Positions 1 through 10,628 are shown, counted from the first letter of the stretch. The stretch: DNA of 64,000 nucleotides from Siphonodentalium dalli (GCA_032622095.1 CP136069.1:89642618-89706617), one strand, 5' to 3'. Program-made: numbers and translations. The notes: a model not told the origin generated them from the sequence alone.

Positions 1-170
1 GCTAAACTCAGACTTGAGACCATTCCAATGTATAATTTTAAATTTGATCGGAGCATACAATTAATAAAGAAAGGGTTAAATTAAAATTTACAACTTGATA
101 ATGGCTGTTGTTGCCTCTAGGATCTTTCTCACATATTCTCAGTTCATATGCTGATATTTGGTACTAGGCT

Positions 171-618
171 CAGGTCTGAGAATATGGTGCCAGACATTTG
201 CAGAATGATGTCCCCAGAGGGTGATTTTAGTGACGCTACCAGGTACCCAGCACAATGGGCTAGCATCGTAAATTTACCCTCTGGGGACCTCATTCTGCAC
301 GGCCGATCTGCTATGGAAGACCTGGTATCAGATTTAAGTTCTTAGATGGTGAAGTGCACCCATTGGGCACCTCGATTGTGCAATGTGTTGGCTGCTAATT
401 TGGAGATATATTGAAACTTAACTAAACAAGAAAACGAATCTTTGTAAAGAAGTTTCTAAAGAAACTACTAAACTTGTTTATTTGATAATAAAGACACTTT
501 CCAGAGAAGATGAGGCCTAAGCAGAATGAGGTCCCCTGAGGGTGAATTTTGTCATGCTAGCCCGCTATGCAGGGTAGTATCACTAAAATCACCCTATGGA
601 GATCTCTTTCTGCAAATG
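171..618. mobile_element. hAT-like MITE, family A, copy 1
   Basis: Both ends are themselves hairpins built from GCAGAATGAGGTCCCCAGAG and its complement, with a divergent AT-rich middle (about 300-520). The outer start (caggtctgag at 171) matches the family A terminus. Better copies at 11335-11763 and 14021-14469 have perfect 8 bp target duplications, so this copy is assigned to the hAT superfamily by homology. The right terminus seems to be interrupted at about 618 by another element. The open frames at 148-345 and 526-714 are chance reading through the hairpins. Confidence 0.65.
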
Positions 619-1451
619 AATATTTTGTTTCCGATCGAACTGAATATCAAACCGAAAACGCACGAATATTCACGAATTAATCAAATTTTGAATCGAACAT
701 TTATCAAGGTTTAGAGAAGGCAAGAAATTCCACACAACTAAGGGTAATTTTCAGGTTATAGTTTGTCTTTATGGCACAGGCATCTGTGCATGATCCTTCG
801 GAAACAGCAACCTTGATAAAATATGACTTCATTGCTAAATGATGCTTGGTTTAGCACTACATATACATGGTGGTTCAATATAAGCTTTCAGAAATATATT
901 GAACACACTAGTTGTGCCAACATGTGGTAATATAGGTGTGTTAGATAACTTATTCTATGTCACGTTACCCCAAACAAATTTATTTTTAGATCAAATAGCT
1001 TTCAAATTACAGTAATGCTCCAAACAATCGACTTCTTAACCACAGCGGAATTGTGGGAGAGCTTTCCGATGAATGGCAACAAGCCATAGTTCCGACTAAA
1101 TCCTGAAAAGTTACCCATAATTCTGCTGTGGTTAAGGAGTCGATTAATTAGGGCATTACTGTATGTCATGCTGTTTTGTATGGTTTATCAAGCAAATAGA
1201 TGTTGTCTGTGGTGCACAATAACTTCTTAATCAGACAATGACCGTGACCTAATGTTGACCATCTGGTTGGCGCCTAGAATTGTTCTGACTTCTACTTTTC
1301 ATGGAACCTGCGATTGGTTTCCATCTACGTCAGCAAAATTATGCAAAATAGTAATGGAGAATGATACAATAATGCCTAGAATTTTCTAAACGTATTTGAA
1401 TCAAATATTGAGACCGAATCGAATAATGAATAAAATTTTCGCAGGACCCTA
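619..1451. mobile_element. Degraded hAT-like relic (TAGGGTCC-type end)
   Basis: The segment ends at 1440-1451 with cgcaggaccct followed by a. This is the same terminus as the 50455-51578 element, and the adjoining sequence has the same ttcg/gaatcg-rich composition (620-700 and 1390-1440). The left terminus cannot be defined and no target duplication was found. A palindromic mariner-like MITE is inserted at 1010-1161. Confidence 0.35.
1010..1161. mobile_element. Tc1/mariner-like palindromic MITE, family B, copy 1
   Basis: The inverted terminal repeats begin CAGTAATGC and end GCATTACTG, and TA flanks both sides. The element is almost entirely palindromic, with arms meeting near the aagctctc/gagagctttcc core. 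It is shorter than the about 213 bp family form because the left inner arm is partly deleted. Confidence 0.8.
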
Positions 1452-1547
1452 TTTGGTAGCACAGATTTTTTGTCCCACAGTTTCCGGGTGCTGTAGTCTG
1501 TAGATGTATAATTGTGTTGATGACCTATAAAATGCTTCTAATTTCAG

Positions 1548-1679
1548 CACCAGAAGCTTCTGATGACAGCAAGGATATGGTGTTATATCGGTATTGCTTC
1601 CATCATTATATTCTTCACCATTATTTATATTACACTGGTGTATGATCCTTGTGGAGGGAGGCAGTTCATGCGACTTATA
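1548..1679 (+). CDS. DIPK1: DIPK1/FAM69-like kinase, exon with transmembrane segment
   Basis: This exon encodes 44 residues and is bounded by an acceptor (atttcag, ending 1547) and a donor (gtaagt from 1680). Residues about 11-32 form a strongly hydrophobic helix followed by YDPCGG. This matches the signal-anchor helix and first lumenal cysteine of FAM69/DIPK1 proteins, which are ER type II membrane proteins with a divergent kinase fold. It splices in phase 0 to the exon at 4708, giving an RLI-CEQY junction that corresponds to the I-C-D-x-Y motif of vertebrate members. The short cytosolic N-terminus is probably on an upstream exon outside the window. An in-frame ATG at 1563 is possible but would leave only a tiny tail. 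Family assignment comes from the joined exons, not from this exon alone. Confidence 0.82.
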
Positions 1680-2115
1680 GTAAGTGCTATTCTGCTACTA
1701 TCTTTCGAAAAATGAGACTAATTTTTTTGACATGATTTATTTTGATTGGTTTGATATCATTTGTCCATTAACACATTTAATACCATAAGAGCATCATCTG
1801 TACGTTTTCTATACCAGAAAATAATTAGATCAGAACCATGAGCCCGTTAATAGGAGATTTTGTTGGCCATATTAAAGGGGCAGTTTTAACATATTTTGAA
1901 TTTTTATCAGGTTGTCAAAAATTCCAATGATCGTCTCTGACAAAGAGTGTTCATACTTTTGTTTCCCAAAGCAGGAGATAAATAAAGAGCATTATTAATT
2001 ATGATCATTTGTACTTGTTTTAAACGTAACACTGACGGATGCTTCGGATCTTTAAAGGTGTACTGTAAATCAGGCTATTTTTGGGACCATTTATACTCAA
2101 CAGAACATATGCAAC

Positions 2116-2318
2116 AAATGAATGAATTTGAGCCATGGATTAGTGCAAAATACACTCATTTACTCTACGAACGATGTGATGGACATGGTAATTATAATGA
2201 AAATGAATTTATGACTGGAGTCATAAATTCATTTTCATTATAATTACCATGTTGTTTGTATTGTTCATAGAGTAAATGAGTATATTTTGCTCTTATCCAT
2301 GGCTCAAATTAATTCGTT
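2116..2318. repeat. Long hairpin MITE in the DIPK1 intron
   Basis: The two arms of about 100 bp are near-perfect inverted copies meeting at 2219/2220 (tatgactgg | agtcata). Each arm contains attcattttcattataatt or its complement. The 80-residue open frame at 2001-2243 runs through the left arm and is not a gene. The right end abuts a family A fragment. Confidence 0.75.
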
Positions 2319-2567
2319 TGGGGACCTCATTCTGCTTAGGCATCAACTGCTATGGGAGACTAGGATCAGATTGAAGTTCCCTGTTTGAAGTTTGTGATGT
2401 TCACCCATTAGTCACCTCGATTATGCAATTTATCTTCTGCAACTTGGGGGATATAGAAATTTCCCAGAAGGGAAAAAGTAGCTAAAAACAATGTTAATTT
2501 AGCGTCACCAAATTCTCCTTCTGGGGACCTCATTCTGCAAATGTCAGACCCACTAAACTCAGCCTTG
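2318..2567. mobile_element. Family A hAT-like MITE, partial copy 2
   Basis: It contains ggggacctcattctgctta near 2319 and again ctggggacctcattctgca near 2522, ending in the family terminus with actaaactcagccttg. The left outer end is missing. It is in the same intron as the adjacent hairpin. Confidence 0.6.
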
Positions 2568-2889
2568 CATGTGGTTTGCACTCCAAACTCACAAAACATA
2601 TCTATTTAAATTTCACAATGGCAATGATGGCAACCAAAGCTGACCACATCTTTCCTGCATTGTTTTATACGATACACTCAGCCTTCATCCTGATTTTTAT
2701 ATGAATTGTTTGATTTATTTCATTGCAGTTATTGTTTGTGTGTGCAGGTACATGCACATGTGTTTGAATGTGTGGGAGCTCTGTCATTTGTTGTATAATT
2801 GAGCACTTTGGGCCTCATTGGATATGGTCTTTAAAAATGCTATACAATATTATTATTATTAATTTTAGATTATAGATATTTCCTATAAT

Positions 2890-3011
2890 ATGAGGCCTAT
2901 GCAGAATGAGGTCATCAGATGGTAGATTTGGTGATGCTAGCCCACTATGCAGTATAGCGTCACTAAATCACCCTCTGAAAATGACAAGACACACTAAAAT
3001 CAGACTTGCCG
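2890..3011. mobile_element. Family A hAT-like MITE, internally deleted copy 3
   Basis: A gcagaatgaggtc arm and its decayed complement enclose ggtgatgctagcccac, followed by acactaaaatcagacttg, the family A terminus. It is heavily diverged. Confidence 0.55.
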
Positions 3012-3493
3012 CCATGTGGCATTATATCTTGACCTTATTATCTGCATTTATTGATCATACTGCATTTGTCTGAGTGTCTCTATTTAAATAATTAGTTATG
3101 GAGGACAGATCTGTTCATTAAAGATACAGGCAGTCTTCCTGGTGGGTATAAAATAGTCACAACTGCTAAAACTGCCATAAACAGAAAGAAAATTGTTGTT
3201 GTTAAACCAATCATAAATATCATGTACATTGCATGTTATTGACTATTGTCACATTTGTACACTTTGTTATGTAAACAAACAACAAGAATGTTACTGAACT
3301 TTAACTAACGGATCATCCAATGAAAATATTCCATTGCGCCATGGAAGGCGAAGATAAAATTATTGGCGCTATCAACAATCGCATTCAAATTACACCAAAT
3401 TTTATTTTAATTCTACCCGCTGTCAGTTCAAAATCAAGCTAATCCATGTTACTTCATGATTGGGAAATGATCAGACAGAAAACGTGAACATAG
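3012..3493. other. Intron stretch with no recognisable feature
   Basis: AT-rich intron sequence between MITE fragments. I see no exon-like frame with splice sites and no clear repeat. Confidence 0.5.
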
Positions 3494-3656
3494 ACAGAAC
3501 ACAACGCACATCTTAATCGAGAATCTTTTATCGCATGAGTTGCGGATGGCGCAAGGATATATTTCGCGAGAGCGTAGCTCGAGCGAAATATAACTTTGCG
3601 CCGTCCGCAACGAGGTCGATAAAAGATTCGAGATTATGATGCAAGTTGTGTTCTGT
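3494..3656. repeat. Imperfect 163 bp hairpin, CpG-containing
   Basis: The ends are acagaacacaac and gttgtgttctgt. The arms contain cgagaatcttttatcg and cgataaaagattcg, closing on atatttcgcgagagcgtagc / gctcgagcgaaatat at about 3560-3592. It is unusually GC-rich at the centre for this window. Likely a MITE; no target duplication was defined. Confidence 0.7.
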
Positions 3657-4707
3657 ATTTATTCTACACCATTCAGTCAGATAAGTTCAATCCATGAATG
3701 TCACCTTCATTGTAACTATAGCTACCTTTATTGTGATTTAAGTCTGACAAATAACCAGTACTTATGGGGGGAATCACCGGAAGCGGACGATCGACGTAAT
3801 GTACGTCATCTTTCTTGGCGACAACGTCAACGAGAATAGTTCTGGCTTGTATTCCACTAGAGGTATACACTAATATGTATTCAATGGCTGTGATTCCGTT
3901 GAATACATGTGACTCACGTCAATGGGTGTGGAATAAATAATATAATTGTTCTTGCAAAGAGATGAATATTTTCAATCCAGTTAGTATTTTCTCCTAACCT
4001 ATATATGGTAATACATGCCAAATAAGGAATTTACTATGAGTAGTATTGTGAGTTGTAATTTGTAGTCGCATCGTATTAGGGGTTTTACAACCACCGTATA
4101 ATGCGCGCGAATCTAAATAATGAAATGATGCAATATCATGACTCTGCTTATAAACAATCCACTGCACTTTTTGCGAGAAACTAAACAACACTCGATGGTC
4201 TCGACCTGTATTTTATCAGACACAAAGCGTGTTTTGTGAATAATATCGCATTCATATGATCATTTTGCTATACTATTTTGTATATTGTTGAGGAAATTAT
4301 CATAATTTGATAAATGTTATTTCTAAATTATAACCTGCAATGAAGGCCGCCTGTCCCTTTAATGAATCCACTGACAAATATATTTCACATATACCAGTAT
4401 TTCAGCAGTGTGAATAGTATACACATCTTGTATTAATAATAGAATTTCTTGATATCGCTGTAGTTTATAGCAAAGTACTACATATACAAATAGATATAGC
4501 AAAATGGAGAAATGACATGTAACGAGCACAGTCCTTGGCCATTATGAATAAATATATCAAGCAATATACCTGTATGGATTATTACCTGTATGTATTATTA
4601 CCTGTATGTATTATTACCTGCATGTATTATTACCTGCATGTATTATTACTGTGCTTATGAGTATTGATCATTTAAATATACATCACATTTACATGTATAT
4701 ATTTCAG

Positions 4708-4812
4708 TGTGAACAGTATGCAAATTTTCAAATAAGTGGAAGCTTGTGTTACCCGTTATGTGCAGAACGGAGCTTATATTTTCGCAGCTGTTCAAACGTT
4801 GGTGGTAGAAAG
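4708..4812 (+). CDS. DIPK1: DIPK1/FAM69-like kinase, cysteine-rich exon
   Basis: This exon encodes 35 residues, preceded by an acceptor (atttcag, ending 4707) and followed by a donor (gttagt from 4813), phase 0 on both sides. It carries four cysteines (residues 1, 14, 18, 28) in the pattern C-x12-C-x3-C-x9-C. This matches the first lumenal cysteine cluster of FAM69 proteins, including the G-S-x-C-x3-C and R-x-C-x-S segments. It follows the transmembrane exon and precedes the EF-hand-containing exon, as in the vertebrate domain order. Nothing is broken in it. The surrounding intron is long and transposon-rich. Confidence 0.85.
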
Positions 4813-5532
4813 GTTAGTAATATTTTTTAGCCTGATTATCAATGCCCTTTAGTGGCTGCTACAAGCCATGGATGAAATAGTATGCGCTCATTCTTTATAG
4901 AGTTATAGCTCTTATTGTAGTTTTTTCTATTTACTTGATAATTTTCATAAAACAAGGTTGGGGGGGGGGGGGGCCTAGTGAGTCAGTGACTCAGTCAAAA
5001 AACTGCATAGCGCCTTAGGGCATCATGACCACCCAGGGCTGGCGATGCTGGATCGAAGCCCAATATGTTGTGATCCATTCATTATGCGAGTCTTGGGAGG
5101 GTAACCTTATTTGTGTATCTGGGCAAGTTTATCAGTTGTTATCAGGGGTTGCCGAGTTGATGGTTTCTACCTACTGTGGAATGATTTCCAAGTGAAACAA
5201 ATTCTCTGTCTGGTCTTTCCTCCACCAAAATTCTGACTGTCAGACAACTTCATGATATGGCTTTAATAGTGTCTGAAGTGATGATAAACCCAAATCAACC
5301 ATAATACGATGTTTTGAATATTAGCCTAAATATTGATGGAGATATATCCATGCATTTTAACAAGAGTGATATCATGAATCTGGTTAGTGATGAACGGGTA
5401 TTGGATAAAAACAACCACCGGCCGATTGCCAATAGTGCATGTGCAGCGATCAGTCAATTGCAAAGTATGGTTTACACAAAGACATTTTGTTGCAATAATA
5501 TACCAGTAAATATTACTTTTTCTGTCTTTATT

Positions 5533-6210
5533 TAGTTTACCCATTTCTATACTAATGGATTCTACCATTCAGTTATAAAGTTATACATTGGAATGAGATA
5601 TTATTCATTTGGAGGGATGTTAGGTAATAAATGCAGATGACAGATAAATAAAAGTGCAGTAAGAGCCCTATTTATTTAATGAGGAAACTGTTTAGATAAC
5701 AAGTTCAACAAACGACCTATGGTCGCTTGAGGAACTTATTATCTGAATATTTCCTATGGGATAACTACTCATCAATGATGCTTTAGTATAGAAAGGGTTA
5801 AACTTATTATCTGAATATTTCCTATGGGATAACTACTCATCAATGATGCTTTAGTATAGAAAGGGTTAAACTTATTATCTGAATATTTACTATGGGATAA
5901 CTACCCATCAATGATGCTTTAGTATAGAAAGGGTTAAACTTATTATCTGAATATTTCCTATGGGATAACTACTCATCAATGATGCTTTAGTATAGAAAGG
6001 GTTAAACTTATTATCTGAATATTTCCTATGGGATAACTACTCATCAATGATGCTTTAGTATAGAAAGGGTTAAACTTATTATCTGAATATTTCCTATGGG
6101 ATAACTACTCATCAATGATGCTTTAGTATAGAAAGGGTTAAACTTATTATCTGAATATTTCCTATTGGATAACTACTCATCAATGATGCTTTCGTATAGA
6201 AAGTCATTTA
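5533..6210. mobile_element. Family E piggyBac-like MITE with expanded right end
   Basis: The left part (catttctatactaatggatt, attcagttataaagttatac) matches the family E 5' half. The right half, with TTTAGTATAGAAAGGGTTAA, has been amplified into a tandem array (next entry). Complete family copies are flanked by TTAA (for example 35809-36001). The left TTAA is degraded here. Confidence 0.65.
5735..6203. repeat. 68 bp tandem repeat, about 6.9 copies
   Basis: The string cttattatctgaatattt recurs at 5735, 5803, 5871, 5939, 6007, 6075 and 6143, an exact 68 bp period with only a few substitutions between copies. Every unit except the last, diverged one ends in gtatagaaagggtta, the terminus of the family E MITE, so the array is an expansion of the MITE's right end. 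Too uniform and spacer-less to be a CRISPR array. Near-identity suggests recent expansion, or possibly a collapsed or variable locus. Confidence 0.95.
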
Positions 6211-6293
6211 AGGCTTTTGTGGAGACCTTTTCTCAGGGGAAAAAAAGTTATCATAGATAGATGCCATACCATAGATTCCATCTTTGTTTGTAG

Positions 6294-6503
6294 GTATTCA
6301 CTTTCGGAAACCTGCATTTTGTTGCGGATGGTTACATAGCACCACATGATGTCCCCATCAAATTCAGTGTTAAAGATGGTGACAATCTGGCAGATCTCAG
6401 CAACCAGATATCAGAATACTTCCAGTCTCTTCTTGGCAAGGCGAACATGATTGATCTCACCAAACAAATAATAACCTTCATGGATTTCAACCATGACCAG
6501 AAG
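6294..6503 (+). CDS. DIPK1: DIPK1/FAM69-like kinase, exon with first half of EF-hand loop
   Basis: This exon encodes 70 residues, phase 0 at both ends, between an acceptor (tttgtag, ending 6293) and a donor (gtaaat from 6504). It corresponds to the lumenal N-lobe region of FAM69/DIPK1, which is somewhat shorter here than in vertebrate members. Its last seven residues (DFNHDQK) form positions 1-7 of a 12-residue EF-hand loop that is completed by VSKVE in the next exon. Putative ligands are D1, N3, D5, K7 (backbone), S9 and E12; the usual glycine at position 6 is Q. An EF-hand-like insertion at this point is characteristic of the family, which supports the exon join. Confidence 0.82.
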
Positions 6504-6510
6504 GTAAATA

Positions 6511-6762
6511 CAGTAATGCCCTAAATAATCGACTCCTTAACCACATCAGAATTATGGGTAATTTTTCAGGATTTAGTCGGAAATATGGCTTGTTGCCATT
6601 CATCGGAAAGCTCTCAGTGAAATATGGCTTGTTGCCATTCATCGGAAAGCTCTCATTGAGAGCTTTCCGATGAATGGCAACAAGCCATATTTCCGACTAA
6701 ATCCTGAAAAATTACCCATAATTCTGATGTGGTTAAGGAGTCGATTATTTAGGGCATTACTG
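6511..6762. mobile_element. Tc1/mariner-like palindromic MITE, family B, copy 2
   Basis: It runs from CAGTAATGCCC to GGGCATTACTG and begins 8 bp after the preceding DIPK1 exon. The centre has an extra partial duplication (aatatggcttgttgccattc occurs twice before the mirror arm), making it 252 bp rather than about 213. Confidence 0.85.
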
Positions 6763-7468
6763 TGTATGGGCTTGTTATAGATAATGTATCCCTTCTGGGC
6801 CACAATAACAAAAACATAAATTTTATAAAACCCGATCGATTTCCACGACCACAAATAGCTATTTGTGAATAAAATTAAGGTAAACTGAAGTTAGATATAT
6901 TATTTGTCAATAAAGGCAAAATGTAAATGTTCATTTATTTCTGATGCAGCCGAGCGTAAATTGCTATGAAATTTCTTAGTTGAAATGAAATATGAGGCTG
7001 CTAACAAAATAGAGTTCTGAAAAGTGTTCACAAGATTTCTGTTCTAAAAATAGCACCTTTTACTCTTCTGGGATTGTAAATGAAATTGGTATTAATTGAT
7101 GGAAGCTTTTCCAGACATGTGTTCTTAATAAATATCTATAACCCGGAATCTATATAAGACTGGCGAGGAAGAGATCTCTACACTAATGCTAATAACAGGA
7201 TAATGTTGATTGTCAAGCTGGTAGAATAATTTTGTTTTTATTCCATTTTGACTTATTGATTTATCAACAAAACAATTGATCAGGCCTCAAATATGGTGCC
7301 GGACATTTGCAGAATGAAGTCCCCAGAGGTTGAATTTTGAGACGCTACCCTGCAAGTTGTTTAGTTTCTTTAGAAACTTCTTTAGAAAGTATATTTTCTT
7401 TTTTAGTTTGGTTTCTCTATTTACCCAAAGTGGCAGCTGACACAATGCATTATCAAGGTGCCCAATGG

Positions 7469-8659
7469 CAGGCTTTCCGCCAGGTATTGGGGAACGGGTC
7501 CTGTATCCGCCGAGGGGGAAATGCAGTCAATGTTTTCAATGTCATGGAAACACTAGTGGACCTACTTTTGTTGTATCGGCCAATAGAAGAATCAGAGAGT
7601 AGATTTGCTAATCGTTTTGCATCCATTTTCTACCCAAGTTACTATGCTATCAACCGCAATAACTTTAAAACCTAGAAAATTTATTAGATAAAAATTAATC
7701 GCCAGGTTAATGTCACCGGTGGTGACCTACTTTTGTTGTATCGGCCAATAGAAGAATCAGAGAGTAGATTTGCTAATCGTTTTGCATCCATTTTCTACCC
7801 AAGTTACTATGCTATCAACCGCAATAACTTTAAAACCTAGAAAATTTATTAGATAAAAATTAATCGCCAGGTTAATGTCACCGGTGGTGAAGGTCTTGCG
7901 TTGTTCCCAGTGTACGGAAACTCGCCCTTTGAAGTTAAACGACTCACTATTCAAGACTCGGCAGATAGCTCGGATGCATAACGTGCCGGAATACAATACT
8001 CAGCAGATAGACGATTAGCAGGTTGGAAGCATTGAAGGAATAGAATAAAGGTGCAATGTTTTAGTTCTAAATATCAAGCTAAATTATAATAAACATAGAT
8101 AAGATGCTTTGAAAAAAATGGAGTGATAAATATATTTTATGACATGAAGATAGAATCAGTGGGTATGATTAAATTATCGGTAGTCAATTTTCGTAACCTA
8201 ACCGCAGCAACGTAAACAGCGGACTCCAAAGCATGTGTTCTAGCGATGACGGGTTTGATCACTTCCTCAGTTCATCTACTGTGTCTGCAGGTTGGAGCTA
8301 GCGTACGTGCAACGTGCCGAGCCGTGTGTACTCGTTCAGAATCCGGAGCATTTCAGTAAAAACTAAATAAAGTGTACTCTATATTCTAAATGGAACACAT
8401 CAACCCTGCACGTTGAATGTTAGCTCCGGCCTACAGACATACTGACATCCAACTTTTAGTGTTAGATCAGTCCGAGTGTGTATTCTCGCTAGAATTTCAA
8501 ATAAAGTTTATTTAAATTTCTTAGCACTGTCCCAACAAAATTGAGAAGTAAACAGCTTTATACATATGTAATATGTCATGTGGTATGACAGAAGGGGAAA
8601 AATTGGCTGTGGGGATGAGACCCTTAAAGGGACCCCCTGCCCTACTAGCGGAAAGCCTG
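7469..8659. mobile_element. DNA transposon with CAG...CTG ends and 7 bp TSD, copy 1
   Basis: The ends are CAGGCTTTCCGC and GCGGAAAGCCTG, a perfect 12 bp inverted repeat. They are flanked by the duplicated target ccaatgg at 7462-7468 and 8660-8666. It is 1191 bp, with no transposase frame. Its right part (about 8130-8650) is similar to 26130-26540 in copy 2. The 112-residue open frame at 7337-7675 starts outside the element and is a chance frame. Confidence 0.75.
7561..7890. repeat. 165 bp direct duplication inside the transposon
   Basis: The string cctacttttgttgtatcggc starts at 7561 and again at 7726, and the 165 bp units are nearly identical. It is a two-copy tandem duplication ending in accggtggtga. 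Confidence 0.95.
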
Positions 8660-8956
8660 CCAATGGATTCTCATCACCATCTGGGAACTTAAATCTGTGC
8701 CCAGGTCTCCCATAGCAGATGAGGCCACGCAGAATGAGGTCCCCAGAGGATGAATTTGGCGATGCTAGCCTGCTGTGCAAGTTAGCGTCACTAAATTCAC
8801 CCTCTGGAGACATCATTCTGCAAATGTCCAGCACCATATTTTGATGGCGTGCAATTGATTAAAAATATATCTCAAATATTGGTGACGAAACATGAAGAAT
8901 AAAATATTTTTCATCTTTTCTTGACAAAGGCAACATTCACTCCAAATATGTTTCAG

Positions 8957-9646
8957 GTGTCGAAAGTGGAAGCTGAAAATGCTTTGTATCTGATTCAACA
9001 CCCAGAATTTTACAGATATTTCATATTCAAGGATCTTCCGTCCATACCAAGAATCAATGGTACCTGTGGCAGAATGTTTGCTTATGAACACAAAGAGACT
9101 TACCCGATCATTGACAAAAACAGTGGGAGTTTCCTCGCCTTGTTCTCTGACAATCCTCACACATTTTATCTCCCAGCATGGAACCACAAAGCAAGGATCG
9201 GACTCGGACTTCTTGAGCTGGTTGAAGCCTTAACCGAAACAGTGGGGTCAGAGTTCATCATGTGCAATATCGACCAGAGTAATGTAGGATATACTGACGA
9301 CTATGAGACGTATATAAATGATGTGCTCTCCATACTGCCTCAACATGTTATGCAATATAAAAACCTACACACTTTCTGCACTTCACATGAAGATTGCTTC
9401 ATTTCTGCTATTTGTAAAACTGAATGTGACTTTGATACCAAGCGGTGTTTTGGGCATTCATCTCGACCATTTATTGCACATGTCTGTGATATATTGACTG
9501 AATATTTAGTATACAATGCTCCCAAGTCATTCCGATGGGACCTTCAGCTCATACTACGGAAGTGTTCCCTTTCTAGTCCACATGAAAATCATTCCCTCCT
9601 CATGTTTAACATAAAATCTATGTTGTGGTCAGTAATAAAATCTTGA
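8957..9646 (+). CDS. DIPK1: DIPK1/FAM69-like kinase, terminal exon with kinase C-lobe
   Basis: This exon encodes 229 residues and the stop codon. It starts at the acceptor atgtttcag (ending 8956); the 12 codons upstream in the same frame are intron. VSKVE completes the EF-hand loop begun in the previous exon. The segment at residues about 75-115 (WNHKARIGLGLLELVE... MCNIDQSNVGY) matches the family's catalytic-loop region. A six-cysteine cluster follows (TFCTSHEDCFISAICKTECD...RC), then the conserved tail ending LLWSVIKS, like LLWKKIS in vertebrate FAM69. The position equivalent to the catalytic Asp in some paralogues is Asn here (C-N-I-D-Q-S-N), so activity is uncertain; this position also varies among vertebrate paralogues. 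With the three upstream exons it gives 378 residues. An AATAAA overlaps the last codons at about 9633. Confidence 0.9.
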   Translation: MSKVEAENALYLIQHPEFYRYFIFKDLPSIPRINGTCGRMFAYEHKETYPIIDKNSGSFLALFSDNPHTFYLPAWNHKARIGLGLLELVEALTETVGSEFIMCNIDQSNVGYTDDYETYINDVLSILPQHVMQYKNLHTFCTSHEDCFISAICKTECDFDTKRCFGHSSRPFIAHVCDILTEYLVYNAPKSFRWDLQLILRKCSLSSPHENHSLLMFNIKSMLWSVIKS

Positions 9647-9699
9647 TGTTCTAGGTTGTATAAAAAGATGTGTACTGTGAACGTATTTAGCTCTTATTA

Positions 9700-9724
9700 C
9701 AGTCAATTATTTAGGGCATTACTG
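9700..9724. mobile_element. Family B MITE solo terminus
   Basis: A 25 bp remnant, cagtcaattatttagggcat followed by tactg, joins the two family ends directly and is flanked by TA. It is what an internal deletion or imperfect excision of a palindromic element would leave. Confidence 0.65.
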
Positions 9725-9726
9725 TA

Positions 9727-10415
9727 TACTCTCAATTGAAGGGGGTGTGGATATACTCATTTACATGTGTCCTTATGTCCTATCAGATATCTCAACCACT
9801 GGTTGTAAGATCTCAATCATATTTGAATTTGGATGTTTCTCATCAAAAAAGGTTCAAAAGAAGAGTTCAATGGTGTTGTTTGCATTTTCCATTCTAGTAC
9901 CGTAGTTTCAAGTATGCAGCTAGTGCTGAAATTAAATCAAGGTTGATGCCATTTTGTGACATAATAATGCATTCAAGTCTGATTATAATGTTCTGAATGG
10001 TTTAGGTCAAAATGACCTTCACATACATGATATGGTAGGTTATTCTGAAATTAGTACCGGAATGTCAAAATAGTTGTAAATTCTCAGAAGCTTAAATCGC
10101 CAAATATACAATATTTTAAGAATATATTTATGTGATTTTATATTTACCATGTACCAGAACTTTTTGTCCAGAACTGTTTTCTAGACTGAGACACAGACAA
10201 AGTTAATACCATGGATTGCTGTCATGATAATATCGATAATGACAATGACCAAACCTGTTGTTAAGTCTAAAATAATAATTATTTGGATGTTAGTCTATTG
10301 GAATAGGAATTGGAATATCATTGTTTTTTCATTAAAAAATTATAAAACTTTGATGGAGAAATCAATTTTTTTTAAATGTATATCTATAAATCTACTTAGA
10401 TCAGTGGTAAATATA
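9727..10415. other. Intergenic stretch, nothing recognised
   Basis: AT-rich sequence downstream of the DIPK1 stop codon. It probably includes the 3' untranslated region. No further coding or repeat signal was identified. Confidence 0.5.
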
Positions 10416-10628
10416 CAGTAATGCTCTAAATAATCGACACCTTAACCACAGCAGAATTATGGGTAACTTTTCAGGATTTAGTCGGAAATATGGCCTGTTG
10501 CTATTCATCGGAAAGCTCTCGCCGTGAGCTTTCCGATGAATGGCAACAAGCCATATTTCCGACTAAATCCTGAAAAGTTACCCATAATTCTGATGTGGTT
10601 AAGGAGTCGATTATTTAGAGCATTACTG
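10416..10628. mobile_element. Tc1/mariner-like palindromic MITE, family B, copy 4 (full length)
   Basis: It is 213 bp, CAGTAATGCTCTAAATAATC to GAGCATTACTG, with TA on each side. The arms include ttcaggatttagtcggaaat and its complement. This is a near-perfect palindrome and a good type copy for the family. Confidence 0.9.

Larger units (their letters stand above)
7281..8838. mobile_element. Family A MITE shell split by a younger element
   Basis: The left end (caggcctcaaatatggtgcc) and right end (ggacatttgcagaatg-type hairpin, ending near 8838) are a family A element whose middle has been opened by the 7469-8659 insertion. The sequences flanking the insertion rejoin to the family A middle (cccaatgg... 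catcaccatctgggaactt). Confidence 0.7.

Noticed and set aside
148-714. Short + strand frames at 148-345 and 526-714
   Set aside because: They translate the hairpin ends of a family A MITE (RSPEGEF-type strings recur in all copies and on both strands), so they are repeat artefacts.
2001-2243. 80-residue frame in the DIPK1 intron
   Set aside because: Runs into one arm of a perfect hairpin; no splice sites or domain features.
5735-6203. CRISPR-like regular repeat
   Set aside because: Units are contiguous 68 bp copies with no variable spacers, derived from a transposon end, in a eukaryotic intron.
7337-7675. 112-residue frame
   Set aside because: Starts in a family A MITE, crosses into a different transposon and includes part of a tandem duplication; no coherent protein.
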